Source of the DNA: Ophiocordyceps camponoti-saundersi (nom. inval.)
Taxonomy: Eukaryota > Ascomycota > Sordariomycetes > Hypocreales > Ophiocordycipitaceae
Reading direction: 5' to 3'
NCBI GenBank assembly: GCA_003339415.1
Contig: PDHQ01000163.1
Location: 20,266 to 77,300 of the forward strand
Length of the DNA: 57,035 bases
Each line of letters begins with the position of its first letter. Positions within the stretch are counted from its first letter, which is position 1. The position numbers were made by a program, and so were the translations under genes. A model generated the notes under the pieces. It was not told the DNA's origin. It made no database searches and saw only the letters and a program-made list of their open reading frames with translations. Below, piece by piece: positions 34,416-46,500 of this stretch.

Positions 34416-37018
34416 TCATTGTTGCTGAGAACCCTTTGACAACGGCTCTTCCTCGCGCGTTATGTTCGGCCCCGTTCCCACCCCTGTCAGCGTCCTGACA
34501 AACCAATGGAGCCAGGTCTCCTGTTCCAGCTGAGCCTTGAGTTCCGTGGCCCGCTCCTCGACATTATCCACGTGCCTTTCCAGCGTCTGGATTCCTTCCT
34601 CGAGATCGTTGGCCTTCTGCGCGATGCCGTCAATCTCGTACTCTAGCCGGGCGAAGAGCAGCTCCAGCTCCCTGACGCCGTCGCCGAGACTGCGTCTTTC
34701 CGCTGCCAGGATCTCGTCAGAATCCATCTGCATGCGACGACAAGCGTCCTGCAGCTGGCCGTGAAGAGTTTCCATCTCGTCGTTCTCGCGCGCGTACCGC
34801 TCGTTGAGCGCCCGGATAGCCTTGACCCTATCCTCGACCCAGGGCTCCATCGTATGCACGATGCCCTGGACCAGACTGTCGAGGTGCTCCATCTCCGCCG
34901 CCCGCGCCTCCGGTCCGTCCGCGGCCGAGTCGATGATATCCGTCCATGTGAGGACGGCCTGCTCAGCGTCTCCAAACGACAGCCGACGGGCCCATCGGTT
35001 CTCGTTGACGGTGTGCCTCGGGACGATATCCGAGGTTCCACAGCTGTTCCGTCGCAGTGTCGTCGGCTGCCTGCCGCCGGCATTGCGTTTTGCGTAGAGT
35101 AGCAGGTCGTTCTCGTCCGGCCGGGCCCATGACAGGGACTGGGGCAGCACGTTTCTGCGCAAATCGGTTCCGCTCAGGTCCAGCCTATCCGGACGCGTAT
35201 ACGCCGGTTTCTTGCCCGCAGCTCGTGACCCCTGGGCCGGAAAGGCGGCATCGCCGGACGGTCCCGGCAACGAGTTAGGATCCGATCTTCTCCAAGTAGA
35301 CGTTCGACTTGGCGAGCCGAGTTCGGTGTAGTCATCCTTGAGAGAGGCCGACGGGCGGCTGGCGTGGCCACGCCTGCTGCCGCCGACGGCGTCCTTGATC
35401 CTGCCTAGGCCCTTGCCAGCCACACTCTTGAACACGTTCTTCCGAGACGCGTCGCGCTCCCCAGCATGGTAAGCCACATTGCCGGCGGAGCCATGCGGAT
35501 GCGCAGGGGCTACAGCGAAAGCTTCTTCTCTCCTCTTTGCCTCCGGCTCATCGTCCAGGACCATCGGCTGGGCGCGCTTGGCGCTCTGACCGCCGGGTTC
35601 CTGCTTTGCCAGGATCATGGCTCCCAGCTCTTGATCATCATCCACCAGCTCCGCCGCTGTCCTTCGAGGCTTCCCATGCCAGAGCCATTTGGGTCTCTCG
35701 CCGTAGACTAGACTGGCGAATCTGCTGATATCGAGCGTCTCGATGTCAGCGAGTCCGCCCTTGTCCTTGCCAGATACCATGTCCATGACAATCTCGCCCC
35801 GCTTGCCTCCAATCTCCGTCACTGTCGACTTGACGGCCTTTTGCACGCCCCAGCCTTCACCGGCGGCTGCCTTGGCCGTGACGGTATGGAGTTTGAACAG
35901 GGTCTGGCGGTCCAGCCGTCGAGTCTTTTCCAGTTTGTGCTGTTTCTGAAAGTAACCCACGCCACGTTTGGTGTTGTCCATGTCGAAGACGTCTTTCGAA
36001 ACTGGCGCGCCGTACCAGTGTAACCGGTTTCTCGCCCCCATAAGCATCCCCAGCAGGGCGGCGACAGTCGAGGGACCGAGGATGCCGTCGCTGGGCTCGA
36101 AGTTGTAGTGCTCTGCCCCGACTTCCGTCCACCAATCGCCGATTGCCGACTCGGTCACGTCGCAAAGCAGACCATCGATGTATTCCGGATCGAGTTTTTC
36201 GAATAGAAAAAGGGCGATTTGGCACAGCTTGACTAGTTCCGGTACCGACTGAAGCAAAGGTATTCGGTCGCTCGTTTTGAAGAGATAGTAGAACTTGGCC
36301 TGAGTAGCCTCACTAGGCTCCGTCAGCGTCATGGCGGACCGTCCCGAGCATCCGAGCCGCTTCAGATCTTCGTTTACGGTGAAGAGATGTCGATATTTCC
36401 GGAAGTCCCCGTTGGGAACGGCGATGACGGTAAGGGCCGAGGGGAAACTGCTCAGATTGGTGACGAGCAACTCTCCTAGGTTCGTCTCCTTGGGTCGAGC
36501 GTGGTGTTGCTGGGCAGCCCACATGTAAATGCGCAGCCGCGGGGACCACAGGGCTTCGTCGACCGGGACGGCGAGGATGCCGACGGAGATGGCGTGCGTC
36601 GCATCGCCGGTATAGGTGGCTATGACAAGCGTGGGCGATTTCCTGGAGCAAACCCATTGCTCGACGACGTAGAGCTCGTATCCGTGCAGATGGCTTCGGC
36701 GGTCTACAACTCGCACGGCAGGGTCCTCTTCGAGATACCTTTCCGCCTCTCCGTCGTCAGCATTGAGCACCGTGTCTGGCCCGTCTCTTGTGTTACAAAC
36801 CTGAAAGCCGCCGGATCTGGGAAGACAAGATGTCGCCAGGCTTCTGAAGGGGCAAAGGCAGGCGACGCCAAGCCGTCCTGCAGCTGGCCATCTTGGCCGG
36901 TCACGGCGCCGTCGATGAAGCCTGATCGTGGCCCGCGCACAGCGACATGGTCGTCGTCTCGATGATGAAACCTTCCGTCCACGGGCGCGGACGGCGCGAA
37001 GTTCCGATTCGACGTCAT
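34416..37018 (-). CDS. STB6-like N-terminal domain protein
   Basis: Two exons, 37018-36801 and 36738-34416, joined across a 62-nt intron, encode 846 residues. The splice restores FPDPAAFR-YLEEDPAV, as in fungal relatives of yeast Stb6/Stb2 (named for binding Sin3). The conserved N-terminal domain spans about residues 65-430, with GYELYVVEQWVCSR, LVIATYTGD, CQIALFLFEKL then DPEYIDGLLCD, and DGILGPSTVAALLGMLMGAR. The middle, about 430-650, is disordered and rich in Ser, Arg and Pro. From about 690 to 820 there is a long coiled coil (LEYEIDGIAQKANDLEEGIQ then TLERHVDNVEERATELKAQL). No membrane segment or enzyme motif is visible. The molecular role in filamentous fungi is not established; a chromatin-linked or scaffolding role is only suggested by the yeast name. 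The ATG at 37018 has a weak context but is the first in the exon. Confidence 0.85.
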
Positions 37019-39164
37019 CCGCCGAGTAGGGTCAACACTCCCAGGTGCGCAGACCCGGGAACTGGTCCGTTCAAGGGCGACATTGTCGAGCCGCGTAAAC
37101 CATCGAGCTAGAAGGGAGGCTTCCGCCCTAATCCGTTCACAGAAAGACTGGTGCTAGTCTCGCAGACATGTGACATGGCACATGCAATATAGTGCATGAG
37201 CTACAACGGCTTCTCTTTGGTCCGAGCCCCGACCGCCTATCGATAGCCACGGCCAGACAGCATGTAATGACGTCTTCAGCAAACTACAGGCTTTCTGAAG
37301 CCGGCCAATCATCGTCAGCCATTCCACAACCTCGTCATAGCAACGACTTGGCCGGCATCATGGCTGGTGATCAATCAGGGACTCAATCTCAATTGTTTGT
37401 GTTCAAGAACTGCACAGAAGCTTCTATGCGTATGTATACACATGTCTATAAAACCACGTAATGTAAGTTTGCACGCATATACCTGCCTTATGTATGTACT
37501 TATGGATATTCGAGAGGATTTAATGACTGTGAGTTGTTGTATGCATAAATGCTTGTATTTATTTACTTATACATTACACGACGAGGATCAGTTAAGGACA
37601 CCCTCTGGTCCCTTCTCATATCTCTTTGAGTTTACAAAGGCCACCCGTTGAATCACGAAGAAGCTGCCGATGTGGCTGCCGCCGTCAGTCGTACCGGCTG
37701 CGGCCTGTTCGCGGAACAAGTCGCCCACCACGCAACGGGAACAGGATGGAGACGTACAAGAGGAACCTGACAATCTAGGAAGTCTTCGTCATGGATACGA
37801 GGTTTTAACATGCGTGTTCGAAGGTACGTCGTGGAAGAAAAGAGTCAGAAAATCTGTATGAAGTACTGAAGTAGATGGTGAAGAGCAATCGTTATATATT
37901 GTACAGCCGTCTCCAAACCTAGACTCGATTCACCATCTCAAGCTTGAGACACAGGTTGTCCGACGTTGTCACATTCTTCAGCAGTCGGTCATTGCTAGTA
38001 ACTGTGACACATGTTTACGATCTAATAGAGTAGGCAGTTCGTATTCTTCCTCAAGTCGACGCGTCATCATCTGACGACATGCAAACCAGAGTTTACCTCT
38101 CGCATCTCACTTCAGTGCTCCACTGCCCTCGTCCATCATCTGGAGAAAGCATGTAGGGTGACGAGGATGAGATGCTGTCTACGCGTCCACGCATGATTAG
38201 GAAAGGGTAAATTTCGCCAAGCTTCCAAGAGGAACATGTGTCGCTGCTCCTTTGCACAAGCACCCCTTTATCCCCTTCTTTCTCGTCATCTCGATAGTTT
38301 ATGTGAAAGGCATTTGATCAGTGAGTGAGACGAGAAGCTGTGTGGATTATTATTGTAAGTTTGGTTTTTGTTAGGTGTTTCTCGCGTGAGTTTCTATGCA
38401 TGCATCGAGTTTATGCCTTCAGCTCACACACCTCTCTTGGATTTATGCCACTTCATAATCGGGTTCTTTTTCCCGTCTCCCTGCTTAACTACGACGTCAC
38501 TGTTCATCCCTGAAGCAGAATTGGCTTTCGAATGCTCCTTGAGTGCTTCTCGTATAGTTATCTTCTCCCACTTCTTGATTTCGGTCCATCCTTTAGAACC
38601 TTGCATCACCTCATATGTCTATGATAACGGCTCTGTAGAGACGTCTTGCACTCAAACTTCGCTTCTACATATACGAATCAAATTCTCGGATCTCAAACCA
38701 CTCTTTGTACCACAAACAGATCCGGAGACCAACAAGAGGTGGGAATATCCGACTAGAAGCCCTCTGGAAGTCGGAGGAACTGGAGTACGAATGTCGACAC
38801 TTGAGAGACAATTCACAAGAATAATTTTGTCTCTCTCGGAAACAACTGAAGTGGCCAGTCATGCATCACTTGTTGGTTCTTGCACTACGGACTTTCATGG
38901 GCCTGGTTTCTAGAAGCTGATACATCACCACAACAGCAGAAACCCGAGGCCTCAACCCTTTTACTCCTCAATAAGAAGTCTGTGAACGGGTGAAAGCCGT
39001 ATTCGATAACGTTTGGAGTCTGGTCATCAATGTTAGCTTCATGAACCTTGCAGGTGGCCTGGCTGTCGAGAAAGGGGGGGGGAAGAGTTTGATGCACTTA
39101 CGAATCGAAAACTCTATGTCTGGCAGGTAGCAACGTATCATTAGACAAAGAAGAGAATCGGTGG
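37019..39164. other. Gene-poor region
   Basis: This holds the upstream region of the STB6-like gene and about 2 kb with no supported gene. The longest open frame (38368-38913, plus) starts at TTG, lacks family features and is probably chance. TATGTA and ATGCAT simple motifs are common. Confidence 0.5.
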
Positions 39165-39171
39165 TATATAA
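39165..39171 (+). promoter_or_regulatory. TATA box of the secreted protein gene
   Basis: TATATAA lies about 120 bp before the leader intron of the small secreted protein gene, followed by a CT/CA-rich leader with no ATG. This is a clear TATA-type promoter, which in fungi is often linked to strongly regulated genes. Confidence 0.6.
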
Positions 39172-39287
39172 GACATCGCTTCCCTCAAATCAAGACCTTT
39201 CAAGCAAGCAACAGTCCAGCTTTCTCAGATACAACTTCGACTTGCACCACAAACCTATCCGTCCATCGAGAAACAACGTCCGTCAAA

Positions 39288-39354
39288 GTACGTAGGAGAA
39301 AACGAGTAGCGTATGAGTCAACTTCATCTGTACATCCACTAACCACACGGACAG
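39288..39354 (+). other. 5' untranslated intron abutting the start codon
   Basis: A 67-nt intron with GTACGT donor, CTAAC at about 39338 and CAG acceptor. The A of the ATG is the first base of the next exon. Confidence 0.7.
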
Positions 39355-39765
39355 ATGCGATCCTTCGTCTTCTTCATCTCGGCAGCACTCGCCGCACACG
39401 TCCACGAGCCAGCCAAGGTTTCAGCCTCTCCGGCCGCAGGGCCACTCGACCCTAGCACGATTTCAATGATCTGCACCGATCCCCTGCGTGAAGAGGAGTG
39501 TCGACTCCAGCAGACCCAGCCATTCGTCAAGCCCGCGGACTACAGCGCCCATGGCGCGGAATCGGGCGCTTGGTGCTATCTTTCCCAGGGTGAACCTTTC
39601 TGGAGCTACGCAAGCAGCGTCTGCTGTGACTCGGCATCTGGTAGCATGGGTAGCGATCATCGTTGCCGCGGACTCAAGTACGATGGTGAGAAGTGTGCTG
39701 CCTTTCACGACTGTTGCCGCAATAAGCACGGGTCCAGCAACCCTGGTGAGAACCCATGCTACTAG
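39355..39765 (+). CDS. Small secreted cysteine-rich protein, unknown function
   Basis: The gene encodes 136 residues with an N-terminal signal sequence (MRSFVFFISAALAAHVHE) and ten cysteines. The Cys spacing includes an adjacent pair in SVCCDS and another in HDCCRNK, and the protein ends in NPCY, so several disulfide bonds are likely. Size, secretion signal and cysteine content fit a candidate effector or antimicrobial-type secreted protein, but I do not recognise a family. The leader holds an intron, 39288-39354 (GTACGT donor, CTAAC branch point, ACAG acceptor), whose acceptor directly abuts the ATG; no ATG occurs between the TATA box and this intron, so the start is well supported. It is flanked by long gene-poor stretches, a common setting for lineage-specific secreted proteins. 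Confidence 0.75.
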   Translation: MRSFVFFISAALAAHVHEPAKVSASPAAGPLDPSTISMICTDPLREEECRLQQTQPFVKPADYSAHGAESGAWCYLSQGEPFWSYASSVCCDSASGSMGSDHRCRGLKYDGEKCAAFHDCCRNKHGSSNPGENPCY

Positions 39766-41632
39766 GGTTTTTCCTACCAGGACCAGAGATTAGTCGACAG
39801 CCCTGAGCAAGTGTGTATGTAGGTATACAATCATAAGATAATATTAGGCTGCATGTGCACCCCAAGTCAATGTTGGAACTTGAAGGGTCTCGGGTGATAT
39901 AAAACGTGCCGTGGATCGTAAAGTGGTTTTGAGATCACATGAGTTATGCTGCGATAGGTTAAAGACTTGTTCGTAGCCGCACCACTTAAAGAGCTATACC
40001 CCGATAGATTCGATATAGGTGCTTTAGTTTCAAGCCGCGCAAAACGGCAGACTTTGCTACGTCCAGATCTAATGTGAAGCCTGGTATAAACCATGGGGAC
40101 AAATCGAGTGGAGCTTCATGCGGTGCTGTCGTTGAGTCCTGTTCTCGACGCACGGCAACTACAATTGTCGTGAAAGAAGAGTTCTGTCTCTAAAACATGG
40201 ATGAAAAGCGTATTGAAGAATCACGAGTTGATGATAGTTTGCACGTATCAGTGCGGCAAAAAGCTCTGTTGATTCTGTCTTGCGACGCTGCCCATTCTAT
40301 CCGACAGAGTGCAATATAGCGAGGAATAGGATGATGTTGCTGCCAGTACTAAATTAATGTCTGTCCAGCTTAATCTCCAATCAGAGAAAACTACAGGCAT
40401 TAGCTTCCGAGTCACCGCAATGCAGTCATCCAATGACATGGCTCCAATTACGGAGAGTGAGACTGGGCCGTAGTATCGGCCCTTTATTAGCCTGACGTGA
40501 TATCCCTCAATTAAATAGTCTAAATGGACGACCGACATAGTTGGGAGGCTATAACACATGCAATAGCCCATATAACACATCTACATAGGAGGCCCTTTCT
40601 CACGCATCATGAGCTCACGATACTACGTAGTACGTACATATGTATGTTTTCCCCGGCTTGGATTAGGTGACACCATGAACAAATCTTTATGCTCGCGAAT
40701 TTCGTCGGGTGCATGCAAGTAGCCTGCTGGTTTAAATGACACCAAGCTTATGAAAGGAGGGGGGGGGGAGGGGAAAGGGGAAAGAATCAAGGCATGACAG
40801 CCTCATAACCTTGGTCCTTTATGCATGTACAGTGGCTGTACATACGTGAAGAACTCGTATATCGCTCTATCGACAGTATGTATGTGCATATCTAGCTTTG
40901 CTGTCATGATGTCCAGGTATGTGAGCGGATACGGGGTAGGCTTTACACGTGGTGTTTGTGACGCGTGTAACAGTGTGAGTGTATGTATGTATGCTCGTGG
41001 CACAAAAGGCACAGAAGAGGGCCAATAGGGTTGATTGGCATCAAAGTTCAACGGATAGGTGCTACTTTAGCATGCAGGCAGTTAGTCAGGTAGGCATGCA
41101 ATGAGCCGACGTATGTATGTACGGATATGTATGAATGAACGGCCTCACAGGCTTAGGCGATGTTAGGCCAGTTTACGTCTGTCTCTCCCCTTGTTTGTTG
41201 CGGATTCCTCAACCACATACATACAAGTATGGCTGCATCTCGCTTGTTCCCCCCCTCTCTCCTGATGGGCACCCCTATTAGTTATATGACTTTTCTTCAA
41301 CAGCATCCATTTACAAAGGATCAAGGAACCATGGTCTACTAACCGCCCGTACAAGCGAGAGAGAATCTAGACACACCTTGTTCTGATTAAGGGTCCAGCA
41401 CGTGAAAATAGCCTCCCCACTGGCCGGGATATGTGCACACGACATACATGCATATGTACGGATACATACATACACATGTAGTAGACGCGTCCAAGTTTGA
41501 CATGAGTCGTGCTGATTCCTCCGTCGACTAACAACCACCTACCTCTACCAACCTACTGCCCGTCTAGTAAAGGCGGAGAGGAGTAGGTAATTAACTTCGC
41601 ACACGCCTCCTTCCCCTGGACGCGGGGTAGAG

Positions 41633-41634
<2 letters not shown>
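39766..41634. other. Gene-poor region with TATG simple repeats
   Basis: No gene is supported. TGTATGTATG-type short repeats occur repeatedly (for example near 40985 and 41110). Open frames are short and without features. Confidence 0.5.
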
Positions 41635-41667
<33 letters not shown>

Positions 41668-41727
41668 ACCCCCCCCCCCCCCCCCCCCCCGCCCCACCCC
41701 CCCCCCCACCCCCCCCCCCCCCCCCCC

Positions 41728-41764
<37 letters not shown>

Positions 41765-41876
41765 ATNNNNNNNACCTCCCCCGCCCTGGGTAAGGGGGGA
41801 GGGGGGGGTGTAATTAATCCCCCCCCCCCCCCCTCCCCCCGGAGGGGGGGTGAGCCCCCCCCCCCCCCCCCCCCCC
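41635..41876. repeat. Long poly-C tract containing an assembly gap
   Basis: From 41635 to 41763 the sequence is almost pure C with a few A or G. Seven N follow at 41767-41773, then a short CT/G-rich insert, then more C from about 41819 to 41876. The true length is unknown. The tract ends about 120 bp before the viperin-like start codon, so it lies in the promoter or leader. The long Gly-only open frame on the minus strand is an artefact. Confidence 0.9.
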
Positions 41877-41995
41877 GATATACGAAAGGAAAGCTCCTCT
41901 GTACTACGTCTGTGTATAAAGGTCAGCCATCTCTCTACCCCTAATCCACAGCCCAACCAGACCGCTCACACGCATCAGACAACATCACCGTCGTC

Positions 41996-43091
41996 ATGGC
42001 CCAACTCATCATCTGGCTCGTCTTCTTAGCCTGCGTGCTCGCGTACGCGGCCTACAAGCGCTTCAGACGAGTGCCCGTCCCCGTCTCGGTCAACTACTTC
42101 TTCAGCAGGGTGTGCAACAAGGAATGCGGCTTCTGCTTCCACACGGCGAAGACGTCCTTCATGCTAAGCGAGCAAGAAGCCAAGCGCGGCCTCGCCCTCC
42201 TCAAGCAAGCCGGCATGAAGAAGCTGAACATTGCCGGCGGAGAGCCGTTCCTCCATCCAAAGTTTCTCGGTACGGCCACACGACCAGTCTAGTAAGAGGG
42301 AAACGACATGACTGACAAGCGATGAGTTACAAAAAGGTATGCTCGTCACGTACGGAAAGGAAGAGCTCGGTCTCGAGAGCATCTCCATCGTCAGTAACGG
42401 CAGCCTCATCCGCGAGGATTGGATCCGTCGACATGCCCATCACTTCGACATCCTAGCCGTGTCGTGCGACTCTTTCAACGAGGCCACCAACATCGCCATC
42501 GGCCGCGGCTCCGGCGATAACGTGACTCAGCTGTTTCGCATCCGCGACTGGTGTCGTCGCTACGGCATCAAGTTCAAGCTCAACACCGTCGTGTGTCGTA
42601 ACAACGTCGAAGAGGACATGGCGATCCGCGTGGCTGAATTGGATCCTTTCCGATGGAAGGCTTTCCAGGTACTTCGCGTCGAGGGCGAGAACGATTCGGA
42701 CTCGACGCTTCGGGATGTGCGCCGCTTTGAGATTGGCGACGATGAGTTTGATGCCTTTTGTGCTCGTCACCAGCATCTCTCCTGCTTCGTGCCTGAGTCG
42801 AACCGCATCATGGCCAATAGCTACCTGTTGCTTGATGAGGTGAGAGCCGTTTCTTATGTTGTGTCAGAAGAAGGAGAAGGGACTGATGATTTGCTTTCAT
42901 CCTGTTAGTACTTGCGCTTCGTTCGGGGAGACAACAAAAACATCATGTCCAAATCCATTCTCGACGTCGGCGTCGAGAGCGCGCTTCAGGCCGTTCACTG
43001 GGACGTCGAGGCCTTTCAGGAACGTGGCGGTGTCTACGACTGGACGCGGGAGGAGACGTGTGGCGGTGAAGACAAGACGCTGGATTGGTAA
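41996..43091 (+). CDS. Viperin-like radical SAM nucleotide dehydratase
   Basis: Viperin (human RSAD2) is an interferon-induced radical SAM enzyme that converts CTP to the chain terminator ddhCTP; homologues in fungi and prokaryotes act on CTP or related nucleotides. Three exons, 41996-42269, 42337-42839 and 42909-43091, give 319 residues; the introns are 67 and 69 nt. Residues 1-24 form a hydrophobic helix then KRFRR, as in the membrane-binding N-terminus of animal viperin. The iron-sulfur ligands are C40, C44 and C47 (CNKECGFC). The SAM-binding [11 protein letters not shown] (residues 78-88), SIVSNGSLI and VSCDSFNEA then IGRG are all viperin-type. The protein ends in LDW; in animal viperin the C-terminal Trp is needed for cluster loading by the cytosolic Fe-S machinery. 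No motif is missing, so it should be active. Its start is 120 bp after the poly-C tract. A Clr5-ankyrin gene follows on the same strand. Confidence 0.93.
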
Positions 43092-43588
43092 TGGGGTGTG
43101 GCGGTGGGGGCGTCGCATTTGGCCAGTGTCTCTTGCTCCGGCTTCAGGAGCAGTTTGTTCTCATCAGCAACATTGAGGATTACCGACAGCAGTTCATCCA
43201 TACGTCATCCGCCGATTAGTATAATATGCTGCCTGTGATGGCGGCTGTGTCGAGTTGTATGTATGTACACTATCAGCCTTCCTTCAGGTATCTGCAAAGT
43301 CGGCACGGCCACGTCTGATTCTGTGGCCCGCCAATGATAACAAGGCTTGGACGAATAGCTCAGCCATGTTGGCTATTTGGCTTCTCGGATTCTGTGTCCA
43401 GGCCAATCACACGCTTGCAGAGGCAAGGCAGACCAACGCGGCCTGTAAGCTGAACACTGGGTGAGGCTTCATGTATAATAACCCCTCAGTATCTCCCACC
43501 ACGCCCTCAATCTCTATCCTCACCTGAATACGCAATTACGTTCTTCATACTGGCAATCACCCTCTCAAAGCAACCGCAAAGAGCGCTC
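43092..43588. other. Spacer between the viperin-like and Clr5-ankyrin genes
   Basis: About 500 bp holding the 3' end of the first gene and the promoter of the second. No further gene was seen. Confidence 0.6.
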
Positions 43589-46500
43589 ATGGCCCCGACT
43601 CGACACAAGCCATCGGCGGAAGAATGGCTCCGTCACAAGGCCATCATACGTCGCCGTTTTCTCTTCGACAACGTTCCCCTCAAAGCTCTGGTGGATGAGC
43701 TTAGTTGGGGAGGTTTTATTGTCACGTCAGTCCCTAATCCATGCTCACCATTGTCTGTAACTGTTACTTACCCTCCACATAGCAAGTCGCAACTGGAGGA
43801 GAAGCTAAAGAAGTGGAACTTCAAAAAGTATATGGATAAGCCTGCCTGGAACTATGTCGATCATCGTATCGAGAAGCGGAAGCGACAAGGCAAAGATAGT
43901 GAAGTCATCCTGAGTGGCAAGCGTATGAAGCCTGCCACGGTGTCCCGGGAGATCGACCGCTTCCGCGATAGGTCCATCTTTGCTCAGCTCGCTGCTGGTG
44001 AGTTTTCGGTGTCTTTCAGGTGCTTCTCTTCTGTGATCAAGTTCCTAAAAGGTCTTGGACCATCAAGTGGCAGATGTTCCTACTCCAAAGTCTCCCGGCT
44101 TCGACGTTGACGTCTGTACCCCTCAGCCACTTCAGATGGAATTCCAGTGGCCCGAGAGCCTTCCCTGGTTACAGTTTCAGTCCGATTTTTCCTTTGGTTA
44201 GTCCGACTTTCTCTCTCTACAGCTTCTCCAGGCTAATAATTTGACGTCTAGACTTTCAGGGGCTTGACCGTGAGGGCGCGAGCACTGCTACGTGTTCAAC
44301 TTGCAAGGAACGCCCGCTGGAGCTCATGTCTAAGCTCATACCATTCAAGTACGGTGTTGTGTTTGAAGATGAGAAAAAATGTCCATCAGAGCTGGCGACC
44401 GAAATTGGCAAATTCATGCCAGAGCTATTTCCAGGCGAGAACCTAGGCCGCGCTTCGTGCCTTGTCAAGAAACAGACGCCGGAGATTCTTCAAGAACGGT
44501 TTGCCATCATGGTCTATCGCGTCTCTAATAAGATTTGGGATCCAGCCCATATACGAGAGCTCTGGAATAACGTCGTGAGTCTGCTTTGCAGGTCCGGCCT
44601 CGTTCGTCATCGTTTCGACGCCACCTCGTCCGGCAGCCGGACGATCTTAGCCTTTGTTGAAAATACTTTTCATCTCTGGGCGGAAGTCCTGGACGACATA
44701 CAACTTTTTCCTCATCATTTCGACGACGGATCTGCTGATTTAGATAGCGCCTGTAACTTAGCCGTCCTCAAATGGCTGCTCCAGTCCGGCGTGGACCCCA
44801 AATCTCACTATGGACTGGCGACGCTTGCACACTGCATGTCGTGCGTCTTCCCAAAATGTACTCGAATGCTTCTCGAAGCTGGCATCGCGAGTTTTTCCGA
44901 CTTCACCGACAGCTGGCTTTTGGATGTCTTCTCTACACTCCGGAGATCGAGCAAGGGAAGTTCCGGCAAAAAGCTCGAGGTCGCCCGCGCGGTGATACCA
45001 TTCTGCTCTGAGGTTCAATGTCACATACTTATTGGTCACGCGGTCTTGTCTGGATCGGAAGAGCTCATAAGCTTGCTGCTAGGTGGGGAAGTACGGCCAT
45101 CATCAGAATGCGCTGGGAATGATACCTCAATTTATCAGACAGCCATGGCGTGCGAGGACTTCTACGGTTGGCCGGATGCTGAAGAGGATAGAGAAGCCCT
45201 GGCCTACACCCTTGCAAAGTTAATAGTGGATATACTCGAAGCTCAATGCCCTCCAAGGTCCGTTGAGAGTGTCATCACTCAAGCCGTCTTTATCTTGGCT
45301 ATTGAGGAGAAGAACATGGCGGTTCTTAAAGCTATGAGCACCATCTCAGACAGCATCAGGGCCATCGATTCATCCGGCTTTACTACCTTACACGCCGCGG
45401 CATTTCTTGACCGTGCGACTACTTTCTACGACGATTCGCAGAAAAGCCGTATCGACGAATGCCGGTTCATCATCTCTTGTGGAGTACCAGTTGATACGCC
45501 CCTGTCGCCTTTGACTCCGCTTCATCTTGCGGCACTGGAGGGCAACCTCGAGATTGTCGACCTCTTGATCGAAAACGGCGCTGAGATAAATGCTCTAGGG
45601 AACTTGAACGGCGGATCGAAATCGACACCAAGCTGGATCGCAGAGCCAAGTGATGTGTCATATCACGGAACGCCCATGGAATTTTTGGTCCAGCATATCG
45701 CTTCCAATCCTTTTGTGTCTCATGGATCTTTCCTGTGTGACTGCGTTTCCAGCCTATTTCGGGCTGGCTCATGTTTACCCAAGGGAATCCTCTTCACCGT
45801 TATCATGTGTGGTTGCGTCGAGGTTGCTTCAGCTATACTTGATGGTGGCGGCGATGCCAACGAGACACAGTACGGCTCAACTGTCCTTCAGTGGGCTGCT
45901 TGCTCTCACAGGGGCTCGGCAAGGTCCCTTACAGAGAAGCTTCTCGAGTTTGGCGCAATTCCCCGGGGTGACGAAGCCATCATCGCTCTTATGAATGGCT
46001 ACATGGACGTGGTGGAGACTCTTCAACGTCACAACGTTGGCTTCAAAGGCATGACCAGCCAGGGGGTCACGGCCCCTAAAGCGGCGGCGCTGGCTGCGAG
46101 GCGATTTCAAAACTTTGCACCGATCGAGGCTCTGCTGGGGTACCAACCAGGTCTTTACGACGATGGCTGTCTGTGTCATCTACTCTACTTCAGAGCCCCT
46201 TTGCCTTTGATCCAGGGACTTCTAAGGAATCGTTGTCGTGATGCAGCTGCCACTGCCCTCGAGGCAAGCGCCATGTTAATAGCCGTACAGGCTTACAGGG
46301 ATGAGCCAGGATACCTTGATCTCTTGCTATCGCTTCTTCCGCCAGTCTACGAAGCCAAACATCTGAACATTGGAAGAATGTCCATAGTCCCGAGTCTTGA
46401 GGTTTTCGAGGACAGATGTCACAATGATGTGTCGCCTTTGGCGCATGCGATGGCTCATGGCTGTCCAGAGGCATTCGACAAGCTTCGTCAGAATGGCCAC

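Noticed and set aside
34643..35102. Several open frames overlapping the STB6-like gene
   Set aside because: They are shadows in other frames of a GC-rich coding exon.
38368..38913. 181-codon plus-strand open frame
   Set aside because: It begins at TTG, has no good ATG near its start, no domain and no clear intron structure.
41591..41956. Glycine-only open frame on the minus strand
   Set aside because: It is the translation of the poly-C tract and the N gap.
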